Positions 16,273-23,811 of a stretch of 39,170 nucleotides of DNA are shown here, in pieces. A program made the translations under genes and the position numbers. The notes under the pieces were generated by a model. It saw only the letters and a list, made by a program, of their open reading frames with translations. It did no database searches and had not been told where the DNA came from. Each line of letters begins with the position of its first letter. Position 1 is the stretch's first letter. Location of the stretch: NCBI GenBank assembly GCA_035604685.1, contig DATNIB010000065.1:1-39170 (forward strand). The letters run 5' to 3'. Source of the DNA: DATNIB01 sp035604685. GTDB taxonomy: Bacteria; Actinomycetota; Acidimicrobiia; Acidimicrobiales; RAAP-2.

Positions 16273-18108
16273 CTACCAGGTGTCGATCGCCGGCCGCTTC
16301 TTGCCCGTCCGGGGCGGGGGCGGGGGGGCCGACTCGAGCATCCTGAGCAGGAGCGATCGGGTGTCGGCGGGGTCGATCACGTCGTCGAGCTCGAAGGTCC
16401 GGGCCACGTTCAGGGCCTTGCCGTGGCGGTAGGCGCGGGCCACCATCTCCTCGAAGAGGGCCTGGCGGGCGGCGGGATCCTCCACCGCTTCGAGCTCCCG
16501 GCGGTAGCCGAGGCGGACGGCTCCCTCGAGGCCCATCCCCCCGAGCTCGCCCGTCGGCCAGGCCACCGTGAGGAGCGGGGCCCGGAAGCTGCCCCCGGCC
16601 ATGGCCTGGGCGCCCAGGCCGTAGCCCTTGCGCAGGACCACCACGCAGTGCGGCACCGAGAGGCTGGCGCCGATCACGAACATCCGGCTCACGTGGCGGA
16701 CGAGCGCCCGCCGCTCCGCCTCCGGGCCGACCATGAAGCCCGGGGTGTCGCAGAGCGAGATCAGCGGGAGGTCGTGCGCGTCGCAGAGCTGCATGAAGCG
16801 TGCCGCCTTGTCCGCGCAGTCGGCGTCGATCGCGCCCGCCAGATGGGGCGGGTTGTTGGCCAGCAGCCCGACCGGTCGGCCCGCCAGGCGCGCCAGCGCC
16901 GTGACCATCCCCGGCGCGAAGTGCGGCCGCAGCTCCAGCACCGAGCCGGGGTCGGCCAGGAGCTCGACCACGGAGTGGACGTCGTAGACCCGGCGGCGGT
17001 CCTCGGGCACGCAGGTCCGCAGGCGGGTCTGGTCCGCGCACCGGCCGGCCGGCAGGGCGCCCTGGAAGTACGACAGGTACTGCTTGGCTGCGGCGACCGC
17101 CTCGGCCTCGTCGGCCACGGCCACGTCGACCACGCCGTTGTGCACCTGGTCGGCCAGCGGCCCGATGTCCTCGGGCGCGAACACGCCGAGGCCGCCGCCC
17201 TCGATCATGGCGGGGCCGCCCATGCCGATGTTGGTGCCCTCGGTGGCGATGATCACGTCGCAGCAGCCGAGCAGCGCGGCGTTGCCGGCGAAGCAGCGGC
17301 CCGAGACGATCCCGACCGTCGGCACCAGGCCGCTCAGGCGGCCGAAGAGCTCGAAGGCGCGGGTCTCGAGGCCCGTCACCGTGGCGCCGTCGGTGTCACC
17401 GGGCCGGCCGCCGCCCCCCTCGCAGAACAGGACGACGGGGAGCCGCAGCCGTTCGACCAGCTCGAAGAGCCGATCCTTCTTGCGGTGGTTCATGTGGCCC
17501 TGGGTCCCGGCCAGGACCATGTAGTCGTAGGCCATCGCCGCACAGCGGCCGTCGTCGCCGAAGGCCTCGCCGTTCACCCGCCCGATCCCGCCCACCAGCC
17601 CGTCGCCAGGCGTGCGCTCGATGAGATCGCGCAGCTCCCGACGCGCCCGCTGCGCGGCGATGACCAGCCCCCCGTACTCGACGAAGGTGTCGTCGTCGAA
17701 GAGGTCGGCGACGTTCTCCCGGGCCGTCCGGTGGCCGGTGCCGTGCCGGCGGGCGACGGCCTCCGTGCGGTTGGCGTCGGCCAGGAAGGCCTTGGCGGCG
17801 GCCAGCTCGATCAGCTCGGGGCGCGCCGCCCCGTCGACCTCGGGGACGACGGCCGGCCCCGCCGCGCCGGCCACCGCACCCTCGACGATCGTGAGCAGCC
17901 CGGCGCTCTCCTCGACGGTGTCGCCGGCGGCCACCAGCAGGCGCTCGACGGTCCCGGCCGACGGGGCCAGCACGGGGTGCTCCATCTTCATCGACTCGAG
18001 GAGCGCCACGGTCGCCCCGGCGACCACCTGGTCGCCCTCGGCCACCAGCAGCTTGGTCACGGTGGCCTGCATCGGGGCCAAAGCGCGCACGACGTCGCCT
18101 GAGGCCAT
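16273..18108 (-). CDS. Acyl-CoA carboxylase: biotin carrier domain fused to carboxyltransferase
   Basis: The 611-residue protein begins with a biotinyl/lipoyl domain (about 1-75) with the biotinylation site Lys41 in ESMKMEH. Residues from about 120 form two crotonase-like halves of an AccD/PccB-type carboxyltransferase, with motifs such as GGGGRPGDTDG, SGRCFAGNA, GMGGPAMIEGGG and CDTPGFMVGP. It would move the carboxyl group from biotin to an acyl-CoA. No biotin carboxylase is in the window, so that subunit must come from elsewhere. In most actinobacteria the carrier is fused to the carboxylase instead, so this order is unusual. The ATG at 18108 lacks a ribosome-binding site and has TATCTT six bases upstream. 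Confidence 0.88.
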   Translation of the reverse strand: MASGDVVRALAPMQATVTKLLVAEGDQVVAGATVALLESMKMEHPVLAPSAGTVERLLVAAGDTVEESAGLLTIVEGAVAGAAGPAVVPEVDGAARPELIELAAAKAFLADANRTEAVARRHGTGHRTARENVADLFDDDTFVEYGGLVIAAQRARRELRDLIERTPGDGLVGGIGRVNGEAFGDDGRCAAMAYDYMVLAGTQGHMNHRKKDRLFELVERLRLPVVLFCEGGGGRPGDTDGATVTGLETRAFELFGRLSGLVPTVGIVSGRCFAGNAALLGCCDVIIATEGTNIGMGGPAMIEGGGLGVFAPEDIGPLADQVHNGVVDVAVADEAEAVAAAKQYLSYFQGALPAGRCADQTRLRTCVPEDRRRVYDVHSVVELLADPGSVLELRPHFAPGMVTALARLAGRPVGLLANNPPHLAGAIDADCADKAARFMQLCDAHDLPLISLCDTPGFMVGPEAERRALVRHVSRMFVIGASLSVPHCVVVLRKGYGLGAQAMAGGSFRAPLLTVAWPTGELGGMGLEGAVRLGYRRELEAVEDPAARQALFEEMVARAYRHGKALNVARTFELDDVIDPADTRSLLLRMLESAPPPPPRTGKKRPAIDTW

Positions 18109-18114
18109 GGGCGA

Positions 18115-18120
18115 AAGATA
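18115..18120 (-). promoter_or_regulatory. Leaderless-type -10 box TATCTT before the acyl-CoA carboxylase
   Basis: On the minus strand TATCTT, then TCGCCC, then ATG: the spacing would start transcription at the start codon. This would be the main promoter if the upstream terminator blocks read-through from the SDR operon. Confidence 0.45.
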
Positions 18121-18180
18121 TCGGGGGAGCCACCCGGCGGCCCGAACGGGCGCCGAGCGGGCCCGGCCGGGGGGCCGGCC

Positions 18181-18248
18181 AAAAGAAAGGGTCGACACCT
18201 GGCCACGGTCGTGCGGGGGGTTGCAACGGCCGCAGCCAGGTGTCGACC
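18181..18248 (-). terminator. Intrinsic terminator or attenuator with a 14-bp stem
   Basis: On the minus strand GGTCGACACCTGGC (18248-18235) pairs perfectly with GCCAGGTGTCGACC (18203-18190) around a 31-base loop. CTTTCTTTT (18189-18181) follows at once. A stem followed by a U-rich tract is a classic intrinsic terminator, rare in so GC-rich a genome. It lies about 100 bases past the stop of the degenerate SDR gene and about 70 bases before the acyl-CoA carboxylase, so it ends the exporter/SDR transcript or attenuates the carboxylase gene. Confidence 0.75.
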
Positions 18249-18257
18249 GCCAAATCC

Positions 18258-18269
18258 TACCGGCCGGTA
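18258..18269. promoter_or_regulatory. 12-bp perfect palindrome TACCGGCCGGTA, possible TetR-type operator
   Basis: The palindrome resembles operators bound by TetR-family dimers. It overlaps a possible minus-strand -10 box, TAGGAT (18254-18259), whose transcript would start right at the terminator stem. No regulator gene is adjacent, so the binding protein is unknown. Confidence 0.4.
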
Positions 18270-18349
18270 AGCAGAATCGGCGCGCCACTTTGTGACATTC
18301 CTGTTTCGAACCCGGACCCGTTTCGAGCCTGGGAGGGTGTCCCCGACGG

Positions 18350-19123
18350 TCAGACCACGGGCGCGAGACCCCCGTCGAAGTTCACGGCGATCCCGGTCAG
18401 GTACGAGGCGCGGGCCGACAGGAGAAAGCTCACGAGGTCCGCGAACTCCTCACCCCGGCCGACCCGGCCGAGCGGGATGCCGGCGTCGCGGGCCATCCTC
18501 AGGTAGAGGTCGGCCACGTCCATGTCCGAGGCGGCCGCCAGGCGGTCCCACTGGCCGCTCTCGGCCAGCCCGATCAGCACAGCATTGACCCGGATGCCGT
18601 CGGGGCCGAGCTCCTTCGAGAGGGCCTTGGTCAGCGCCATGCCGGCCGCGCGCGACACCGAACTCGGCGCGGACCCCGCGCCGGGGGCCTTCGCCGCCAG
18701 CGCCAGCACGTTGACGATGGCGCCGCGCGTCTGGCGCAGGTGCGGGATGGTGAGGCGCGCGAGGCGCGCCGCCGCGAACAGCTTCAACGCGAGGTCGGCC
18801 TCCCAGGCGGCGTCGTCGAGGTCCTCCACCCGCTGCGCGGCGCTGCGGCCCGCGTTGTTGACGAGGCCGTCGATGCGGCCCCACCGCTCGAGCGCGGTGG
18901 AGACGAATCGCTCGAGATCGGCGGGCTCGCTCACGTCGGCGCCCACGGCCAGCACTTGCTCGGACGGGCCGAGCGCCGCCGCGGCCGCCGCCAATCGGTC
19001 GGCGTCGCGCCCGCAGAGCGCGACGTTGGCCCCCTCGGCCACCAGCCCGCGACACAGCGCGTGGCCGAGACCGCTCGAACCGCCGGTGACGAGCACGACG
19101 CGCCCGGTGAGGTCGAGGTTCAT
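18350..19123 (-). CDS. SDR-family protein lacking the catalytic Ser-Tyr-Lys residues
   Basis: The 257-residue Rossmann protein keeps the dinucleotide-binding TGGSSGLG (14-20) and NNAG (89-92). The active site is replaced: Ala141 stands where the catalytic Ser is expected, and Ser154-x3-Arg158 replaces Tyr-x3-Lys. The rest of the fold, including ALTKALSKELGPDGIRVN, aligns well with FabG-like reductases. It may bind a cofactor or a partner without ordinary reductase chemistry, or use another mechanism. The ATG at 19123 shares one base with the stop of the preceding intact SDR gene (TGATG), so both are made together. It is the last gene of the exporter run. Confidence 0.85.
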   Translation of the reverse strand: MNLDLTGRVVLVTGGSSGLGHALCRGLVAEGANVALCGRDADRLAAAAAALGPSEQVLAVGADVSEPADLERFVSTALERWGRIDGLVNNAGRSAAQRVEDLDDAAWEADLALKLFAAARLARLTIPHLRQTRGAIVNVLALAAKAPGAGSAPSSVSRAAGMALTKALSKELGPDGIRVNAVLIGLAESGQWDRLAAASDMDVADLYLRMARDAGIPLGRVGRGEEFADLVSFLLSARASYLTGIAVNFDGGLAPVV

Positions 19124-19875
19124 CAGCGCTCCTGCTCGGTCGGGCGGATGAGGACCTCGTTCACCGCGGCGTGGCGCGGCTGGGTGACTGCGAAGAGCAC
19201 CGCCGCCGCGATGTCCCCGGCCTCCAACCGGGTCACACCGGCGAAGTTGCCGGCGATCATGTCGCGGACCTCGGGCCGGTTGTGCGAGGACAGCTCGGTC
19301 GCCACGGCACCCGGCTCGACCAGCGTGACCCGCACGTGGCGCGTCGTCACCTCCTGGCGGAGTGACTCACTGAAGGCGCCGACCCCCCACTTGGTGGCGC
19401 TGTAGACGCCGTTGTTGAGACGGGCCACCCGGCCGGCCACCGAGCTCACGTTCACGACGTCGGCCACGCCCCGCGGCCCCTCGGCCGCGGCCAACAGGTG
19501 GGGCAGCGCGGCGTGCGTGCAGTAGAGGAGGCCGAGGAGGTTGAGCTCGACCATCCGCCGCCACTCCTCGGTCGGCGCGCCCTCGATCGGACCGAGCAGC
19601 ATCACGCCGGCGTTGTTGATCAGCACGTCGAGGCCGCCCAGCTCGGCCACCGTTCGGCCGACCATGTCGACGACCTGCGCCTCGTCGGTCACGTCCGTCT
19701 CGAGGACGAGTGCCCGGCCGTCGATCCGCGCGGCCAGGGCCGCCAGGCGGTCCCGGCGGCGGGCGGCGACCGCCACCGACGCGCCCTCGGCCGCCAGCGC
19801 CAGCGCGGTCGCCTCCCCGATCCCGCTCGAGGCTCCCGTCACCAGTGCCACCGATCCCTCAAGTCTCCCTGTCAC
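19123..19875 (-). CDS. Short-chain dehydrogenase/reductase, catalytically intact
   Basis: This classical SDR of 250 residues has the cofactor motif TGASSGIG, NNAG, the catalytic Ser in VNVSSVAG and the Tyr-x3-Lys of YSATKWG. It should oxidise or reduce an alcohol/carbonyl pair with NAD(P)(H); the substrate is unknown. The GTG start at 19873-19875 has one of the best ribosome-binding sites in the window, AGGAGGT with six-base spacing. It lies 31 bases after the second exporter permease and overlaps the next, degenerate SDR gene by one base, so both probably belong to the exporter operon. Confidence 0.88.
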   Translation of the reverse strand: MTGRLEGSVALVTGASSGIGEATALALAAEGASVAVAARRRDRLAALAARIDGRALVLETDVTDEAQVVDMVGRTVAELGGLDVLINNAGVMLLGPIEGAPTEEWRRMVELNLLGLLYCTHAALPHLLAAAEGPRGVADVVNVSSVAGRVARLNNGVYSATKWGVGAFSESLRQEVTTRHVRVTLVEPGAVATELSSHNRPEVRDMIAGNFAGVTRLEAGDIAAAVLFAVTQPRHAAVNEVLIRPTEQER

Positions 19876-19906
19876 GCCGACCTCCTCTCTCCGATGTGCG
19901 ATCGCC

Positions 19907-20752
19907 CTAGGGAAGCACGAGGGTGGTCAGCCGGCGAGACGTCACGATCAGCCCGACGAACCCCATCGCCCCCAGGTACAGCGCGTGCCCGAGCAGCGGC
20001 CACCCGAACAGGCCCAGATCGAGCCCTCGCAGGAGCGCCACCCCCTGGTAGAGCGGGGTGCCGCGGACGACCAGCTGCAGCCAGCCGGGGTAGACGGCGA
20101 GCGGGTAGAAGATGCCCGAGAACAAGAACATGGGCAAGATCGCCAGCGAGACCATGTCGAAGTCCTGCCACGAGCGCATGTAGGTGGTCCCCGCCATCCC
20201 GGCGCCGGCGAAGGCGAAGGCGATGAGCACGGCCGCCGGATAGCAGAGCACCACCCAGTTCGAAAAGACGTCGCCCAGGCCGGCCATGACGCAGAGGAAG
20301 GCGCCGGAGTACAGGGCCCCGCGCGAGACGGCCCAGCCCATCTGTCCGAGGGCCAGGTCGGCCGGGCTGAGCGGCGTCGCCAGCACGGCCTCGTAGGTCT
20401 TGGCGATCTTCAGCTGGAAGTACATCTGGAACGTGGAGTCGAAGATGGCGCCGTTCATGGCCGAGGCGGCCAGCAACCCGGGTGCGGCGAACATCGGGTA
20501 GGAGATCGGGTGGCCGGCCACGTGCAGGAGGCCGACGAGCTTGCTCAGGCCGACGCCGATCGAGAGCAGGTAGAAGAACGGCTCGAAGAAGCCCGAGACG
20601 ATGAAGGCCCAGCCGCGCCGGTAGACGACGACGTTGCGCTCGAGCACCCGCAGGGCGCGGCGGCCGCCGATGAGTGCCGTCGGGCCGAGGCGCAGGGAGA
20701 AGCCCGCCAACCGCGGCGGCCGGGAAACCGAGGTCCCGACGGTGCCGCTCAT
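19907..20752 (-). CDS. ABC-2 type exporter permease, second copy (NodJ/DrrB-like)
   Basis: The 281-residue membrane protein has about six hydrophobic segments and the ABC-2 signature near the C-terminus (MFLFSGIFYPLAVYPGWLQ, then RGTPLYQGVALLRGL). It forms the membrane channel with the other permease, powered by the NodI-like ATPase two genes upstream. The ATG at 20752 overlaps the stop of the first permease by four bases (ATGA). Long upstream extensions of this frame run through the first permease and are not real. The exported compound is unknown; this family exports drugs, lipo-oligosaccharides or polyketides. Confidence 0.88.
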   Translation of the reverse strand: MSGTVGTSVSRPPRLAGFSLRLGPTALIGGRRALRVLERNVVVYRRGWAFIVSGFFEPFFYLLSIGVGLSKLVGLLHVAGHPISYPMFAAPGLLAASAMNGAIFDSTFQMYFQLKIAKTYEAVLATPLSPADLALGQMGWAVSRGALYSGAFLCVMAGLGDVFSNWVVLCYPAAVLIAFAFAGAGMAGTTYMRSWQDFDMVSLAILPMFLFSGIFYPLAVYPGWLQLVVRGTPLYQGVALLRGLDLGLFGWPLLGHALYLGAMGFVGLIVTSRRLTTLVLP

Positions 20753-21567
20753 ACGACCAGCCGCCGACGGTAGGTGACCCGGGCGACCAGCGTGCCGACC
20801 ACCGCCAGCACGGTCAGGTAGGCGACATCGCCCAGCAGCGGCCAGAGCTGGGCCTGGCCGAGGACGAGGGCCCGCCCCAGATGAACGCCGTGATAGAGCG
20901 GGGTGCAGTAGGCGACCACCTGCAGCCAGCCCGGCAGTTGGCCGACCGGGAAGAACGTGCCCGAGAACAAGAACAACGGGATCAGGCCGAGTCGGTAGGT
21001 CAAGATGAAGGAGCGCTCGTTCTCCTGGGTGGCCGAAAAGGCCGAGGTGGGGGCGGCGAAGGCGAGCCCGATCAGCACGGTGACCGGCAGCGCGACGATG
21101 GCCAGCAACGAGTGCACGACCCCGAAGGCCGCCATGACGCCGAGATAGATCGTCGCCATCATCGTCAGGCGGACGGCGATCCAGGCCAGGTGGCCGATCA
21201 GGACGTCGTCGACCGTGAGCGGCGTGGCCAGCATCGCGAAGTACGTTCGGATCCACTTGATCGCCGCCATGACCGGAAACATCGAGTCGTTGGTGGCGAT
21301 CTGCATGGCGGTGGCGGCCAAGAGGCCCGGAGCGATGAAGTCCAGGTACTTCACATGATCGACCAGATGGACGTGGTGGTTGATGAGCGTCCCGAGGCCG
21401 AGGCCCATCGCCGTCAGGTACATGACCGGGTAGAGAAAGCTCACGGTGACCGAACTGCGCCACAACCGCCGATAGGCGTGCGCGTAGTACCGCAGCACGC
21501 GCAGCGTGGGCGGCGCGTGGGCGCCCTGGGCGATCGCCCACCCCTGCCGTTCGTTGTCGACTACCAC
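20749..21567 (-). CDS. ABC-2 type exporter permease, first copy (NodJ/DrrB-like)
   Basis: The 272-residue permease has about six transmembrane segments and the motifs PLFLFSGTFFPVGQLPGWLQ and CTPLYHGVHLGRAL. Those C-terminal motifs match the second permease closely, so the pair probably arose by duplication and now forms a heterodimer. The GTG start at 21565-21567 has AGGGA upstream. It is 21 bases downstream of the ATPase gene and overlaps the second permease by four bases, which makes an ATPase-permease-permease operon. Confidence 0.88.
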   Translation of the reverse strand: MVVDNERQGWAIAQGAHAPPTLRVLRYYAHAYRRLWRSSVTVSFLYPVMYLTAMGLGLGTLINHHVHLVDHVKYLDFIAPGLLAATAMQIATNDSMFPVMAAIKWIRTYFAMLATPLTVDDVLIGHLAWIAVRLTMMATIYLGVMAAFGVVHSLLAIVALPVTVLIGLAFAAPTSAFSATQENERSFILTYRLGLIPLFLFSGTFFPVGQLPGWLQVVAYCTPLYHGVHLGRALVLGQAQLWPLLGDVAYLTVLAVVGTLVARVTYRRRLVV

Positions 21568-21588
21568 GATCGTCCCTCGCCCCCGCCC

Positions 21589-22569
21589 TCAGTCGATCAG
21601 CGTGCGGCCCGTCAGCCGGAGGAAGACGTCTTCCAGCGTCGAGCGCCGAACGAGGCTGTTGCGCGCCTCGAGACCCAGGCCTTCGACCTGGTGGAGGACG
21701 TGGTCGCCGTCGTCTGTGTAGAGGAGGATCCGGTCGGGCAGGACCTCGATCCGCTCGGTCAGCCCGTGGAGCCGGGCCGCCATGGTCTCGTTCTCGTCCG
21801 GATCGAAACGGAGCTCGAGCACCTCGCGCGTCGAGTGCTGGGCGATGAGCGAACGGGGCGTGCCCGAAGCCGCAATGCGGCCGTGGTCCATCACCACCAG
21901 CCGGTCGCAGAGCTGCTCTGCCTCGTCCATGTAGTGGGTGGTGACGATCAGCGTCACCCCCTGCTGCTTCAGGCGGTACAGCCGGTCCCAGAGGAGGTGA
22001 CGCGCCTGGGGGTCGAGCCCCGTGGTGGGCTCGTCGAGGATCAGCAGATCGGGCTCGGACACGAGCGCCCGCGCGATGGTCAGGCGCCGCTTCAGGCCGC
22101 CCGACAGCGGTTCCACCCGCTCATCCCGGCGGTCCCAGAGCTGCGCGAAATGGAGCAGCCGCTCGGCTCGCTCGCGGATCACCTTGCGGGGCAGGTCGAA
22201 GTAGCGCCCGTAGATCACCAGGTTGTCGAGGACAGTGAGCTCGAGATCGAGCGTGTCCTCCTGGGGCACCAGCCCGATACGCGACCGGATCTCGGGGCCG
22301 TCGGTCACCGGATCCATGCCGAGGACCCGCAACGTCCCACCGCCGAGCGGCGACATGCAGGCGATCATCCGCATCGTGGACGTCTTGCCCGCTCCGTTGG
22401 GGCCGAGGAACCCGAAGCACTCGCCGCGGGTGATCTCGAAGCCGACGCGGTCGACCGCCACCAGGTCACCGAAGCGCTTCTCGAGGTCGCGCGCCCAGAC
22501 CACCGGCTCCACCGGTGCGTCGGGGCGCGTCTCGAGCGCGCCGGTGGAATGTCCGGGGAGGGGGGGCAT
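21589..22569 (-). CDS. ABC exporter ATP-binding protein (NodI/DrrA-like)
   Basis: This cytoplasmic ATPase drives the exporter. In 326 residues it shows Walker A GPNGAGKTS, the Q-loop in LVPQEDTLD, the signature LSGGLKRRL, Walker B LLILDEPTTGLDP and the switch His in TTHYMDEAE. A C-terminal domain ending STLEDVFLRLTGR is typical of NodI/DrrA proteins. The ATG at 22569 faces the deaminase gene across only 25 bases, so the two promoters must overlap. A TAGCGT box (22579-22584) nine bases before the ATG would give a nearly leaderless message. Confidence 0.92.
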   Translation of the reverse strand: MPPLPGHSTGALETRPDAPVEPVVWARDLEKRFGDLVAVDRVGFEITRGECFGFLGPNGAGKTSTMRMIACMSPLGGGTLRVLGMDPVTDGPEIRSRIGLVPQEDTLDLELTVLDNLVIYGRYFDLPRKVIRERAERLLHFAQLWDRRDERVEPLSGGLKRRLTIARALVSEPDLLILDEPTTGLDPQARHLLWDRLYRLKQQGVTLIVTTHYMDEAEQLCDRLVVMDHGRIAASGTPRSLIAQHSTREVLELRFDPDENETMAARLHGLTERIEVLPDRILLYTDDGDHVLHQVEGLGLEARNSLVRRSTLEDVFLRLTGRTLID

Positions 22570-22594
22570 CGCCGGCCAACGCTATCGGCGGAGA

Positions 22595-23644
22595 ATGGCG
22601 ACCCGCGACGGGCGGTGGGTCGTGTCGGCTGACGGTTCGGTGCCCGCTCGAGCCTGGATCATCGGGCTCCCCAAGGCCGAGGTGCACCTCCACTTGGAGG
22701 GCTCCATCCCGGCCGAGATCTTGGCGGCCGCGGCCGCGCGCCACGGGTCGGCGGCGCCGGCAGGGGTCCGCGACGGCCACGCCCGGGTGACGAGCCTCGC
22801 CGACCTCCTCTCCTACCTCGACTGGTCGTGCGCGCTGGTCGACCGGGCAGAGGATCTCAGCCTGATCGCCCACGCACTGAGCGTCCGCGCCGGAGAGTCC
22901 GGGACCCGCCACCTGGACATCATCGTGAACCCCACCCACTGGGGACGGTGGCGCCACGACCTGGCCGGGATGATCGACGCCCTCGACGCGGGCTTCGCCC
23001 GGGCCGAGGCAGAGGGCCACGCCACTGCCGGGCTCTGCGTGAGCCTGGCGCGCCGCCAGAGCGCCGCCCAGGCCGACGAGCTGGTCGACGAGCTGCTCGG
23101 CCTGGCCCGGCCGCGGGTGGTGGCCCTCTCGATCGACGGCGACGAGGGGGGCGGGTCCCACAACGACCGGTTCGCCGGCGCCTTCGCGCGGGCCGGCGCA
23201 GCGGGGCTGCGTCGGTGCGCCCACGCCGGCGAGTCGAGCGGGCCGGTCGGGGTGCGCGAGGCGCTCGACCTGCTGGGCGCCGAACGGATCGACCACGGCA
23301 TCCGCTGCGTCGAGGAGCCGGCGCTGGTCGACGACCTGGCCCGGCGCGGCATCCCCCTCGACATCTGCCCCACCTCCAACGTCGTCCTCGGCGTGGCGGC
23401 CGACCTCGCGACCCACCCGCTCGAGCACCTGCGCCGCCGCGGCGTACGCCTCTCGCTCAACACCGACGACCCGCTGCTCTACGGGATCGACCTGGCCGGG
23501 GAGTACGAGCGCTGCGCGGCCGCCTTCGGCTGGGACGCCGACGTGCTGGCCACGCTGGCCCGCACGTCGATCGAGAGCTGCTTCGCGCCGCCCGCCCGCC
23601 GGGCCGCCCTGCTCGACGAGTGGCGGGCCTTCACCGGCGGCTGA
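22595..23644 (+). CDS. Adenosine deaminase-family amidohydrolase
   Basis: This zinc amidohydrolase of the Add family has 349 residues. The metal site begins with His31 and His33 (EVHLHLEGSIP). Later motifs are CAHAGES, ERIDHGIRC, CPTSNVVLG and LNTDDPLLYG, which supply the catalytic Glu, His and Asp residues. Adenosine is the default substrate. The family also includes adenine deaminase, aminofutalosine deaminase and others, and the sequence does not settle which this is. The ATG at 22595 has GGAGA too close to be a good ribosome-binding site. The gene is divergent from the exporter and 167 bases upstream of a nucleobase permease on the same strand. Confidence 0.85.
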   Translation: MATRDGRWVVSADGSVPARAWIIGLPKAEVHLHLEGSIPAEILAAAAARHGSAAPAGVRDGHARVTSLADLLSYLDWSCALVDRAEDLSLIAHALSVRAGESGTRHLDIIVNPTHWGRWRHDLAGMIDALDAGFARAEAEGHATAGLCVSLARRQSAAQADELVDELLGLARPRVVALSIDGDEGGGSHNDRFAGAFARAGAAGLRRCAHAGESSGPVGVREALDLLGAERIDHGIRCVEEPALVDDLARRGIPLDICPTSNVVLGVAADLATHPLEHLRRRGVRLSLNTDDPLLYGIDLAGEYERCAAAFGWDADVLATLARTSIESCFAPPARRAALLDEWRAFTGG

Positions 23645-23811
23645 ACGGGAGCGGCGCGAGCCGGGGCCCGGCCGAGAAACCGGGTGCCCGGATTCCGGCT
23701 TGACGTCGCCCCCCATCTGCACCCATCGTGTGCACCGCAGGTCGGTGGCGCCGTCAGGGAGTCGCCCCGAGCAGTGCGGGGTATCGGGGCACTTGAGCTC
23801 AGGAGGGGACG

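Noticed and set aside
20753..21541. N-terminal extension of the second exporter permease
   Set aside because: It overlaps the first permease in a different frame; the hydrophobic protein proper begins at 20752.
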